Part shown: one piece after another, positions 10,683-20,967 of the stretch | Numbering within the stretch: position 1 is the first letter of the stretch | How the letters are laid out: each line of letters begins with the position of its first letter | NCBI RefSeq assembly: GCF_032362555.1 | Contig: NC_083527.1 | Location: 4,836,001 to 4,900,000 of the forward strand | Direction of reading: 5' to 3' | Length of the DNA: 64,000 nucleotides | DNA from: Amyelois transitella | Taxonomy: Eukaryota; Arthropoda; Insecta; Lepidoptera; Pyralidae | Translations under genes and position numbers: made by a program | The notes under the pieces: generated by a model | Told to the model about the DNA's origin: nothing | Database searches by the model: none | The model's input: the letters and a program-made list of their open reading frames with translations, nothing else

Positions 10683-11987
10683 GGGGGAAGTCCCCCAGTG
10701 GCGGACACCTAAGGTTATTTCAAAATAAAACATAAAATATTTAAGGAATGTTTATAAAATTATGACTTATATTAGATAACAAAGTTAGAAATCAAATTAA
10801 TTTAACAAAAATGCAACCTCTGCTAAAAAATAATTAATACTATCAAACAAACTTTGGTAACAAAAAACATAATTTTAAAAAGTGGCACCTAGTACCGGAC
10901 GAATATTTGTGCACGCAACTGACACCAGTTTCATCACAGTTATAAATTCTTGAGGGTGTGAATGTTGTACTGTTTCATCAGCTTTTCAAAGTTGTCGTAG
11001 AAGAGATCCACTCGTGGTTTGTTAAATCCTACGGGGCGCATCATGCTTGTCGATTCCGGTGTTCTCAACAAAATGTCAGAATGCCTTTTCATGAAGTCAT
11101 GATTTTTTATTGCTACTTTTATTTTTTATTTATCAGCACTGCCTTTTTCTTTATTAAATCGATGAGGAATCTTCATGACTTCAGCTAAGTCGTATGCTAA
11201 TTTTAGAAACTTCTTTTTCATGAGCGGCATGCATCTATTCGATAAATCTTTAATGTGGTCCACCAAGACTTCTTCATACTCTGCTGAGAAGGTGTTAGTG
11301 AATCTACCTAACTTTGGTTTCATTGTTACTTCTTCTCGATTTAGGGCCTTTATTTAATGTATAGTGCTTTTAGGAATATTGTATCGCATTGCAGCTTGTC
11401 TTACACTCAGTTCTTTTGACATAACCTTATCAATAGCAGTTTGTAAGCTCTGTGGATCCCAGGATCCTTTCTTTTTTTTCTCTTCCATTTTAACTATCTT
11501 CTTTCTTCTTTACTCTAAAACAAAATTAAATAATTAGAATAAAATACGTAATTTCTTACAAGAAATATCAATATGTTTACTGTCCGGCACTAAGGGACGA
11601 CTTAGTGTCCGGTGCTAAGGGACACACATTTTCGTTCATTAGATGATACCTACTAAAATTGTTTAAAAGATGTAATAATATTCTACCATTTTACGGATAA
11701 CAATCGAGTACTGATTTTATCTTTGAATACCACTCAAATGTAAATGCATAAATATACTAGAATTACTTACATTAATATTTAGGTGACGCCGTGATTTCGA
11801 GCCTAAAACAGCAAATGGTTACTCCTGCCGCGGCCGTGTGCGTCGCTGGCGAGGCACGGCGCGTGATCTTGTACCTGTATGCCCCAGCACCCCTTTCACT
11901 TGTATTTTGAATCGAACTGATTTGTACTCGCTTGAATAGTACGAGTGTCCGGCGCTAGGTGCCGTCCGGCGTTACGGGACTTCCCCC
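10683..11987 (-). mobile_element. pogo-like element, 1.3 kb, TA target duplication
   Basis: The ends GGGGGAAGTCCC and GGGACTTCCCCC are 12-bp inverted copies flanked by TA (10681-10682, 11988-11989), as for Tc1/mariner/pogo. Words like GTCCGGCGCTA or GTCCGGCACTAAGGGAC recur at 10895, 11581, 11608 and 11947. It holds only the N-terminal part of a transposase, so it is an internally deleted, non-autonomous copy. Confidence 0.8.
10875..11488 (-). pseudogene. N-terminal half of a pogo-like transposase
   Basis: From ATG at 11488: MEEKKKKGSWDPQSLQTAID and ELSVRQAAMRYNIPKSTIH form a Psq-type helix-turn-helix. A CENP-B-type HTH follows (FTNTFSAEYEEVLVDHIK, MKKKFLKLAYDLAE), then the start of the DDE region (MKRHSDILLRTPEST, FNKPRVDLFYDNFEKLM). 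It stops at 10875 before most of the catalytic core. A stop follows STIH near 11356, a second lies near 11126, and frames shift near 10940. It looks derived from the same family as the gene it sits in. Confidence 0.7.
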
Positions 11988-12289
11988 TACTAGTTATAGG
12001 GCGAGTGAGAGAGAAAAAAGAAATAAATAAGTGCGAATGTAATAATATTAGTACCTTGTGGCCATTTAGTCGTTTAGCATGAGGCAAAAAACTAGATATA
12101 AACCGGTCTCTAAATGTAGCAGTATCCAACCAGCCATTTGAAGTTCTATTAAATCGTGTTCCACGGGAGCAGCATGGCTCACTACAACATGGTGGTCCAC
12201 ATGGTGCTCTTTCTTTCCACGTGTTATATAGATGAGTGCTTTTATAAATAATATATGGCGGCAAAAGCACGCCATCTGCAGACCCATGA

Positions 12290-12430
12290 TGATATATGAT
12301 GAGAGCATTTGGTCAAGACGATCGATTGCTTTCATACCTTTATTATATTTGATAACCATTTGAGGCTTTAATTTAAATGTACCTTGTCGATTTCTCGTGT
12401 GTTCTAAAGATCTATGGCAGCTTCCCATAC
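12290..12430 (-). pseudogene. piggyBac transposase scrap
   Basis: The minus-strand frame reads GTFKLKPQMVIKYNKGMKAI and DRLDQMLSSYI, the conserved YNK-MGG-VD-D block of piggyBac transposases with changes. It abuts the pogo-like sequence with no visible boundary repeat. Confidence 0.55.
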
Positions 12431-12736
12431 ATCATTTTAGGTCATGTCTAAAGTTAGCGTCTACGAATGAAATATATCTTGCCTAATAGAGCTTATTTTC
12501 TGGATCTTGGTGAAAAAAACTATATAGCCGTATGACTTCAGGTTTTTGAAATATACTGTTTTGAAGTTTTGTAGGTTATGTCACCATCAACCTTAATATT
12601 AGTTTATGTTGTATCAAATACTTTACTACGGAAACTGAGTAAGGCATATTATTCACAATTACGCATGTTAAGCTACAGCACTTATGGTTAGGTACCATTC
12701 GTATCAGTGACTACAAATGATATTTAGGTAAAGGTA
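12431..12736. other. Short intergenic stretch
   Basis: AT-rich sequence up to the left TIR of Harbinger copy B. Nothing coding or repeated is recognised. Confidence 0.4.
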
Positions 12737-12754
12737 CAGTTACACATGCTCATT

Positions 12755-12911
12755 ACTAGCATGCTAAAAAACGTGCTATTAGTATGCTTAATATGAGTAT
12801 GCTTATGAACTGTTTACATTTGCTAGCAATAAGCATGCTAGTTTTAAGTATGCTACTAAATAAGCATGCTCAAAGCAAACACTCCAACACAAATGCGATT
12901 TTAGCATGCTC
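12755..12911. repeat. Left subterminal AGCATGCT palindromes
   Basis: Seven copies of AGCATGCT or AGTATGCT lie within about 155 bp inside the left TIR (for example TAGCATGCTA, TAAGCATGCTAG, TTAGCATGCTC). The word is self-complementary. Dense subterminal words next to a TIR are usually binding sites for the transposase or its DNA-binding partner; that role is inferred. Confidence 0.65.
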
Positions 12912-12932
12912 TTTGTTAGTTCAAACAAAACC

Positions 12933-15068
12933 ATGGACGATGAAACAACCATCCGTACGGAGCTTAATAAAGTTATTCTTTTGCTATCGTTGCAATGCAT
13001 CCGAAGACTTCTCTCAGGTAGAAAGAGAAAAAACCAATGTAAAAGGAATAGGAAGATTTGGGTCCGTGATTGGCTAAGTAGAAGGGAACAACTTGGAGCA
13101 AGTACTCGATTGCTAGTAGAAATGCGAGAAGAAGATATTGATGGTTACAAAAATCATTTGCGCATGTTACCGCATCAGTTTGACGAGTTACTATCTAAAG
13201 TTGAAAGCGCTATAAAGAAACAAGATACACACATGCGAAATGCTATTCCACCAAAAGTGAAACTGGAAGTGACATTGAGGTATCTAGCAACTGGAGATTC
13301 GTTATACACATTAGAAGCACTTCACAGAGTTGCAAGGTCTACTATATCTCTATTTATACCTGAAGTGTGTGATGCAATATACAATGTTCTGAAGGATTAT
13401 ATGCGGGTAAGTAAAGTAAACCAGTGATTATTAGTTTAAATCAAGTATTTATTGTTTAAAATCTAGATTAAAAACTTACTAAACTAAATTTAACTTTAAC
13501 ACATTTTCCATGCTTTGTTCAACAAATCTTCTTCAGAGACAGTAGAATCTGATTGGGATAACGCGTAAGGAAGTGTGTAAGTGACTGTATTTGTGTTTGT
13601 ACTGGGAGGTATGAAAGTCATTGTCTGTGTGTTTGTAGTAGGAGGAGTGTAAGTGACTGTATTTGTGTTTGTACTGGGAGGTATGAAAGTCATTGTCTGT
13701 GTGTTTGTAGTAGGAGGAGTGTAAGTGACTGTATTTGTGTTTGTACTGGGAGGTATGAAAGTCATTGTCTGTGTGTTTGTAGTAGGAGGTGTGTAAGTGA
13801 CTGTATTTGTGTTTGTACTGGGAGGTATGAAAGTCATTGTTTGTGTAAAGGGAGACAAATTTGGGTACTGGCGTCGACGTCTTGCTGCAGTCAGAATTGT
13901 TTGGATCTCATGTTGTACATCTAATGCGTCGTACAATGGTAGAGTTCGCAATTGAGCTGCAACATTTTGAGCAAAATAATGGAATTCGTCGTAATTAGGC
14001 GGTGCATTTATAGCAGAACTAATATTTTGTAAACGATCGAGAGCATATGTAATGGGTTCTTCTTGTAAGCTTCTTTTTCTACGTCGTGTTGATGAGTTAT
14101 TAGATGAACGCGATTGTGATCGATCTTCTGTAGTTGGACTAGGAGAGGGTGATAACACATTCATCGATTGCGGCGTCAACGAGTTTGAATATGAAACAGC
14201 GTCACTTGGTTGTGAATCTTGCGATGGCTCGTCTCTGTCTTGTATCTGTAAAAAAAATATATTAAGTTTATAAAATACTTATTTGTTTTTTTTACAGATT
14301 CCCGGTTCTGAAGATTGGAAACGCATTGAACATGGATTTAGAACTAAATGGAACTTTCCAGGTTGTGTCGGAGCGTTGGATGGCAAACATATAAATATAT
14401 TCGCCCCTGATGATACTTCTGACTACTATAACTACAAGGGCGCTCATAGCATCATACTTCTGGCATTAGTTGATGATGACTATTGTTTTTCATACGTAAA
14501 TGTTGGGACTAATGGTAGAGCTTCTGATGGAGGTGTTTATCAAAAATCTAATTTAGCACAAGCTTTGGAAAATAATTCTCTCAATTTTCCGGACCAATCA
14601 GTTATTGTGGCAGACGCTGCTTTTCCTCTAAAGTCATACCTTATGAAGCCCTATCGAACAACTCCAACGCGTAAAGAAAAAATATTTAACTACCGTTTAT
14701 CGAGAGCCAGACGAATCGTTGAAAATGCGTTTGGTATTTTAGTGACACGATTTCGAGTTTTTATGGATGCCATAGATATGGCCCCCAAAAATGTCGATAG
14801 AATTACATTAGCTGCCTGCTCTTTACACAATTGGCTTCGGAAAACATCTGATATGTACATCACGCAAAGATGCGTCGACTTTGAAGATACACAACAACGT
14901 GTTGTGGTACCAGGATCATGGAGGGCACAACTACGGACTGCTTTGGAAGGCTTACCACCTACACGCTACGCTAACCACGCTTCTCGACAGGCAGGAGCGA
15001 TAAGAGACACCTATGCGCAGCTCTTTGAAACTACAGAGGCGGTACCGTGGCAAGGTCATATGATTTAA
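12933..15068 (+). CDS. Harbinger transposase (copy B), two exons
   Basis: Exon 1 is 12933-13406 and ends at ATGCGG|GTAAGT; exon 2 is 14298-15068 after TTTTTTTTACAG. The 414-residue product has an N-terminal region with RKIWVRDWLSRREQLG and RYLATGDSLYTLEALHRVAR, then the IS5-like DDE core: D186 (GALDGKH), D264 (VADAAFP) and E300 (RRIVENAFG). This is close to the usual family length. The start is the first ATG in frame. The intron contains exon 2 of the MADF-BESS gene in antisense. No break is seen. Confidence 0.9.
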
Positions 15069-15529
15069 ATTAATAACTACATAGAAAATGCTGTACTACT
15101 TATTCTATGATATTAAATAATTGTGTGTTACTAACAGTTACGTGCATTTTTATTTAAGTATTGTAAACCAAAACTCACCAATTCCATAGAAATAGGGTCC
15201 CTGTAATCGCCAGTGTCTCCAAGGAAAGAATGCATTTCGTGAAACCAGGACATAGATGGGTTGTACACAGTAGCGGCACCAGAACCGGATCGCTTGGAAT
15301 TCTCAATTTTTTTTAATTCGCTGTGGTAAACGGACCTCAAGTTCTTGATTTTTGATTTTATAATTTTCACAGTCAAAGTAGGATCGTCCATGTTGGTTAA
15401 TAAATCTTGATATGCATTATTTCTTGCAATATTGTTTTTGTACTGTGGTATATGCGGATTCCATAGGCACTCGTTGTTCCGATATAAAATTACAAATTTC
15501 AACGTTTTTTCATCGCCCCAGCGAGACAT
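13496..15529 (-). CDS. MADF-BESS accessory protein (copy B), two exons
   Basis: Exon 1 (15529-15179) starts MSRWGDEKTLKFVILYRNNE and holds a whole MADF domain (WNPHIPQYKNN, IKNLRSVYHSELKKIENSK) plus the SGSGAATVYNPSMSWF segment; it ends at GAATTG|GTGAGT. Exon 2 (14245-13496) starts after TTTTTTACAG with IQDRDEPSQDSQ and contains a BESS-like motif (FAQNVAAQLRTLPLYDAL) and a Thr/Pro repeat tail. Transposase exon 2 lies in its intron. MADF domains bind DNA and BESS motifs mediate protein contacts. It probably recognises element ends and recruits the transposase, as the Myb-like partner does in other Harbinger elements. The frame is intact. Confidence 0.85.
13575..13845. repeat. 72-bp coding minisatellite
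   Basis: About 3.7 nearly identical 72-bp units encode a 24-residue repeat (TMTFIPPSTNTNTVTYTPPT plus TNTQ) in the tail of the copy B MADF-BESS protein. The period is a multiple of three and units differ by very few bases, so the expansion is recent and kept in frame. Confidence 0.85.
14246..14297. promoter_or_regulatory. Shared 3' splice-site region for both strands
   Basis: These 52 bases separate the 5' edges of two exons on opposite strands: MADF-BESS exon 2 ends its acceptor here reading left (TTTTTTACAG), and transposase exon 2 has its acceptor here reading right (TTTTTTTTACAG). Both introns therefore finish in the same AT-rich spacer. Copy C has the same layout with 55 bases (31605-31659). 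Confidence 0.7.
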
Positions 15530-15574
15530 TTTTGGCGAGAAATTGTGCACGCGCATCTACTGTGAACGACTGAT

Positions 15575-15775
15575 CGCTATTAGCATGCTCAATAAGCAAA
15601 CCTGTTTACACGCGCTAAAAGCACGCCCCCTTCCACCCGCGCCGCAGGTAGCATGCCCAAAAATCGCACGGCCGTCGATTTTTGAGCATACTCGTAATTA
15701 GCATGCTAATTATTAGCAATGTTTCGACACACATACCACTAAGTAGCAATTGCTCAATAGTGGCATGCTTTCGTG
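15575..15775. repeat. Right subterminal AGCATGCT-like words
   Basis: Copies or near-copies of the left-end word recur: TTAGCATGCTCA, GTAGCATGCCC, GAGCATACTC, TTAGCATGCTAA and GGCATGCTTT. They lie between the MADF-BESS start codon and the right TIR, so they could also be part of that gene's promoter and allow self-regulation; this is inference. Confidence 0.6.
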
Positions 15776-15953
15776 CTAGTAATGAGCATGTGTAACTGTA
15801 GCTTAAGTATATAATATTAGCATGCCACAGTTTGTAAAATGTTTGATTACCATATAGGTATTTATTATAGAAAATTGGTTTGAGGTCTCTCTTATGTATG
15901 GTTAAGGTAGGGAAAAGTAGTAAATGAAAAACAAGATTTAATTTTACATTATT

Positions 15954-18890
15954 TTATTCCTCTTCATTCTCTAAAACTAATACATCATCCAAAAATGCTG
16001 CTGGTGCAAAGACATTTGGTTGGTATCTTGCCCATCCCAAATACCAAACTATAGTCATTACGTGAGCACAGCATCCAACGGTACGTCGACCAACAAGGCA
16101 ACTACAGCAATATTCAGTAATACCAGTCCGCCCAGGTATATTATTTTCTATTAAAACATAGACATAATATTGTTTACGGCTTACATGCCTCGATTTTATT
16201 CTACCTCTTATTAAAGTAGCATCATCACTGCCTCTAAGATCATATTCAGATGACCGCACATGTTCTCTACTCACTTCTATCCTGTATCCCCCATGACTTC
16301 TAATATGTTCCCCATAGTATGACCGGGCTTGCCTAATCTGGTAAGTTCCAAGAGCGAATAATATTAAATCTCTCTCTTCCATTACAGGGAAATATGAAAT
16401 ATTATTTCTATCAGCTGTGATGCTTTCAAAGAAGGATGTGCGTCTATTCATATTTAATTCATCAATTTTATTTGATAAATTATTTTCAAGTGTTTTACGT
16501 TCTCTTATTATCTCTAATATTTCATTTACGTACACATTGTCTTGAAATCGAACACCAAACCTATTTAATAGAGCCGCTGCAATTGAAAAAAGTTCACATA
16601 AGTTAGGCAGAGCCAAGTGAAAGTATTCTTGTCTAAATAATTTAAAATTAGTTTTGAAATGACCATTTACAGCCTCTACTACCCATCTACACAGTGTTAC
16701 GCAGCGACTCTCATTGGCTTGAGCTGTAGTAAGTTGGCGTTCTCCTTCTAAAAGTGTATCTGGTGTCCAAGTTCTATACCCACATCCTTCTAATAAACTA
16801 ATACTATCCCTGAAACCACGGTCTAAAATGAACACATCATCTTCTAAAAAATATGATCTTAGAGCAGATCCTTCTGAAAAGAGGCTTTTCATAATATCAG
16901 CATCTGATGTAGTTGCCTTGTATGGGCCGAAAATATCAATAATATAACCATCACATGCCACAATCAAGAAAGGTTTAACCAAGTTTCGGTATTTATGTAG
17001 GGAATAAGTTTGTTTTTGGAACATGTAATTGGAACTTTTATGAATATACTCGTAAATGTATGTACCATCATAAATAACAATGGCATTACTTCCATTCCCA
17101 TATAAACCTTCAGGGATTGATAGAGAGTGTTGACGCAACTGTTCTCTTGATATATGATTGATGCCTAAATTGGAAGGAACAAAGTCTTGTACAAGAATTT
17201 CACGCACTTTATGCATTAATGTCTCCATTGTTCTTCTTGGCATTCCAATTAATAAAGAGATTCTTTCATCTGAGTCTCCAGTTCTCATTTTAATTAACAG
17301 TATGGCTAAACCCACTGTCCCTTTTCTAATTTCACTCAATCGAGGCATTTCTTCTAATAGTGTACGGAATTGATCCTTTGTATACCCAATCCAGTAGCGA
17401 AATAGCTGATCATCCATTTCTAATGGGTTTTCAAAATCTATTGTCACATTTAAAGAATTGACAAATTAAAAAACATGTGCTATTTGATCAGCACTAAATG
17501 TTTCAATGGAGTTATCAGCTTCGAAAAGTGTACCCCACAAATTGCTATTTATATGATCATCGCATATACGAGCTAATTTAGGTATATAAAACCTATGATC
17601 TTTAATCAAAAGAGCACGAAAATTATCTGATATGCTTCTCAGTGTTGTTTGAGGGCAATTGAGAAAAACACACCTTTTATTGTTGTTTGCAGCTCTTTTA
17701 TATCCAGGTATTAAAATCGTTTGTGTGATTGTTTCATCTTCCACACCCTCAGGTCTTCTTTCATTTAAATCAGAAGACTCCTCCCGATCTTGTGAAATGT
17801 CTGATGCAGATTGTTGTCCATGTTCACTGTCCACATGATGCATTCTACGTACTTCTCTTTGAGTTCTCAGCCAACATGCATGACATACTCTATCGGTAGT
17901 TGTTACCTGAAAATATATTTTTTTTATAATTTGCAGTTGAAATAAATAGTACTTCTACCATATCCATGTGTAATGCAGATAAAGCTGATTGTAGTAGCTT
18001 TTTATTCTTACATATTAATTTATTTCAAGAATTATTTTATTTCAAGTAACAAGACTCATAATTAATTTTCAAGTAAAGTACATTGGGTGTGTTCTTAGGC
18101 AGGCAAGTTTAAGACTTTGGAGCCTGAGTATTTGTATGCAAAAATCTAACACCAGTGTTGATCGCTCAAGAAAAAGAAAAGCAAATATTTGTTTTATTTA
18201 CCTGCCGTGGCGCTACTTTGTTCTTGATTATGTCTATCATAGATTGATGGAGTTCATTAGGATTGTCTCTTAGTATCCTGTCACTTTGCCTTTGTGTAAT
18301 TGAACAACCGCAAAGAAGGCACACATTAGTGTGGCCCCTCTGACTAGATCCAGCTTGTTCTCCATCACCACTGGTAACTTCTTGTTGCAAATTATCATTT
18401 ATTGCAAATATCAAAAGATCTCTGCATGCTTCACATACGAAGTCATTCTCATTCATCTGGAAGAGAAACAATTACATTAATTAAATGGGTGACTATAATG
18501 AATACTTCTTAGACTAGACATAAGCCGTAAAAAGCCAATCTAGGAGTTTTCTCATAAAAAATATATACAGATCTGTTCTACTTGATTTTTGAAACAAATT
18601 AATTATACTTAATGAAACAGGCAACTTCAAGTATATACCTACATACATGGAAAAGGTAAGATACCCACAAGCTAAAAAGACATACCTAACATTATACATA
18701 TATATATTATAAGTAATAATAAAATACTTACATCTTTTGGATAGACCCAACTTGCGAGTAAAGCTGTAACTCGGGGATTCAGGTCTAAAGCCGGATAACG
18801 GCGTAGTCTATTAACACATATGTTGCAGTTAACACACAAAATACGTGTATCTTCAAAGGATCTGCCACGGCCACGTCGAAGTCTACTCAT
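15954..18890 (-). pseudogene. IS5/Harbinger-clan transposase with Cys modules and a SWIM finger, one in-frame stop
   Basis: Three exons with matched phases: 18890-18732, 18456-18202 and 17906-15954, total 789 codons. The N-terminus holds two similar Cys modules, each split by an intron (CVNCNIC then VCEACRD; CLLCGCS then VCHACW), then a C2CH block (CVFLNC to CDDH). The core has IVIYDGT, FILDRGF and VVEAVNG as DDE residues, and the C-terminus a SWIM-type finger (CCSCLVGRRTVGCCAH). A single TAA at 17466-17468 interrupts it; everything downstream stays open and conserved. It belongs near the ISL2EU/Spy/Harbinger group (DDE_Tnp_4); which branch is unclear. TIRs were not found. Confidence 0.75.
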
Positions 18891-19689
18891 TTTGGCAGAA
18901 AGTATGTATGCCGGGTAGGCAGGTACACAAACAATATCCGGATAAGCACGCACAAGTCACAGATAGGCAATATCAGAGTCCAAAATAACAATCCAAGTCG
19001 TATTCAAAAAAGCAAAATCAGAGTCCTTGGGCAGTCCGGGTCAAAAAAAAACAGAAGACGGGGAAAGCTACGAAAATACACAGAACACAACGAAACGCGG
19101 GCGCAAGCGAGTGAGATGTGTGAAATGAAAACTCAAATCGGAAAGAATGAAAAGAAATGTCATTTTTTTTTTGACAGCTCTGATTGGCAGCCTTTTAGCT
19201 AGCTTCCTGTCCATCAACGGTCAAGGAGGCTTTATTATGGCTGCATTTCATTGCAAAGCTATCTAATATGAATTTATAAAAAGCAAAAACAATAGACTTG
19301 TTTATATTGAAAATCTGTTAAATCCTTCAATCAAGAAAAATAATATTGATGTATTGTAATACACACAAAAAACATTTTTAAGGCTGTCAACACTGTGACA
19401 ACAACAAATGGCGAGTTCTATAGAAAATCAAATAGGTATCATAATAGCTATTTTTAATTATCACTCTTTTATCTAGCTAGTTGTGAAATGGTATTGATAT
19501 TTTGATAATTTATTGAAAAATATTTTATGATTTTTGGTATAGCCGACATATATAGACGCTTTTAAAACCTTGACCTAAAAATCTGCCATAGCTCTTTCCA
19601 TTATATTTACTTGATATGACCCTAATGGTCTTTCCATTTTAACACACATATATTATTCTTGTGAACAATACATAATTCTCCTGTTTTTA
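18891..19689. other. Non-coding stretch upstream of the SWIM transposase
   Basis: The first 200 bases presumably hold the promoter and 5' end of the preceding element. Further on the sequence is AT-rich with no coding or repeat structure that I recognise. Confidence 0.4.
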
Positions 19690-20600
19690 ATTTACCTAAT
19701 TCGATTTCTCTTGGGTTATTTTTCCTCTTCTATCGAAGCGTGCCTGTGCAAAAGGTTTTGTAAGCATATAATTTTTCGACTAAACTTACGCTTGTATAAA
19801 AGTTGTCTATGAATAAATGGTGTCCTACATTTATAAAATTTAAAAGCAGATGGTCTACTACTTTTTGCACGTGATTTTTGCCGCCTACAAGATTTTCAGA
19901 TGCACCGCCATATAAATGTAATTTCATAATAACTCCGAGCTGGTCAGCCAGTGCGTAGAACTTTAGGCCGTATTTATGACGCTTCCCCTTCATATGCTGT
20001 CTAAATGCTAATCACCCCCTCCACAACATCATTGATTCGTCAATTGTTATTTTTTGTGTAGAGGAATATACAGATATCATTTTTTCATTGAAGTAGGCGA
20101 TAATATTTTTTACTTTATCATAACTACACGTCACTTGTCCGACAGACACATAGCATTCTTAATATTAACATGAATCGATTCCTTGACATTGACTTTCGAA
20201 ATATCGTTTGATTAAAATACTCATCGTTTTTTCAATAATCATTGAAGCTATTTATTTTTACAAATCCCATATGAAATATAAGACCAAAAAAAAGTTTCAT
20301 TTCTTGACATGTTACAGGCTTCCAAGATATTTTTCTGCCATTGGCACAGTCTCTTAAGTAATTCCAAAAGCTGGGATGTGCATAATGCATCGAAATATTG
20401 AATGGGCTCATCACCAACATCTTCTATCATTCCGGGGGACTTCAAGAATGGGAATTCGTTGGAGTTTTGTGGGTTTCCGGGCATCCATGCTTCATCAACC
20501 GCAACATAATTTTGTTGAGTATCTTCTTCGACAAACTCAAAATCAGACTCACCATCATTATCGGTGTCCAATTCATCTATTACGTTTTCCGATAATATTC
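19690..20600 (-). pseudogene. piggyBac transposase, degenerate
   Basis: Minus-strand pieces in order: an acidic N-terminus (DTDNDGESDFEFVEEDTQQN), SFWNYLRDCANGRK, KLFFGLIFHMGF, then after a gap MKGKRHKYGLKFYALAD, HHLFIDNFYTSVSLVEKL (a catalytic Asp) and the CTGTLR-RKNNPREIE block. Piggy Asp 1 and the C-terminal cysteine region are missing. Frames change at least twice and stops are present. No TTAA-bounded ends were identified. Confidence 0.75.
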
Positions 20601-20639
20601 CAAATAATTCGGAATCTGTGATTGGTTATTGAGGTGAAG

Positions 20640-20960
20640 AGACACGTAAAATGATTTGCCTTAAGCAGCCAACCGTCGGTAGATGCGAAGGTTCAGGATC
20701 ACCAGGCTGCATTACTTCATTTGCCAACATGTTACGATATGCAATCGCCGATTCGTATTTTAGATCAGCAGACATATCAATTCGTTTTAATGGTGATAAT
20801 TTAATTTTTTTGACAGAGACATGCGTAAATAAAACATCATAGTTTATTACATTGCAAACACATTGAGCTATTTTATCAACAGGCCAAGAAATCAATACAG
20901 TTATTAATGCATTGCATTGTTTGCATAGGCCTTTACAAGTAATTTTATCATTATTTTTAA
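20640..20960 (-). pseudogene. MULE-type protein, N-terminal fragment
   Basis: The frame reads TCKGLCKQCNALIT, then YDVLFTHVSVKKIKLSPLKR and ANEVMQPGDPEPSHLPTVGC with LRQ following. This Cys pair plus G-D-P-E-P-x-H-L-P block resembles the N-terminal region of a group of arthropod Mutator-like transposases. The catalytic part is absent. Assigned from memory of that family. Confidence 0.45.
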
Positions 20961-20967
20961 TACTGTA

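Larger units (their letters stand above)
10442..12045 (-). mobile_element. Short retroposon or LINE 3' end with TCTA-repeat tail, interrupted
   Basis: On the minus strand it ends AATAAAGCTTTTA followed by five TCTA units, and TATTAG is duplicated on both sides (10436-10441 and 12046-12051). Without the pogo element inserted in it (10683-11987) it is only about 300 bp. No A/B box of a tRNA-derived SINE is seen, so a 5'-truncated LINE end, perhaps R1- or Jockey-like, is as likely as a SINE. Confidence 0.65.
9428..12289 (-). pseudogene. pogo/jerky-like (DDE_1) transposase gene, broken and interrupted
   Basis: Minus-strand pieces fall in order. 12289-12046 reads GVLLPPYIIYKSTHLYNTW and ends RLNGHKVLI. 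After the inserted retroposon the frame resumes at 10441 with GDNLSSHLDNDVLRLCQENN and THLLQPLDVAFFRPMKEAW, which contains the third catalytic Asp. A C-terminal region follows (about 10290-9711) with a Cys cluster CFCKRGNCDC, and then ends in another frame at 9676-9428. DDE_1 enzymes are Tc1/mariner-superfamily transposases often domesticated as jerky/CENP-B-like proteins. At least two frameshifts (near 10290 and 9715) and loss of the 5' part show it is dead. Confidence 0.75.
12737..15798. mobile_element. PIF/Harbinger element, copy B, apparently complete
   Basis: Perfect 25-bp TIRs begin CAGTTACACATGCTCATTAC (12737-12761) and are mirrored at 15774-15798. TA lies outside each end; a 3-bp duplication typical of the superfamily is not evident (GTA left, TAG right). 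It carries an interdigitated transposase/MADF-BESS gene pair, both with open reading frames and good splice signals. It is the best candidate in the window for a recently active Harbinger. Confidence 0.85.

Noticed and set aside
20376-20621. Plus-strand frames over the piggyBac fragment
   Set aside because: Shadow frames; the minus strand has recognisable piggyBac blocks.
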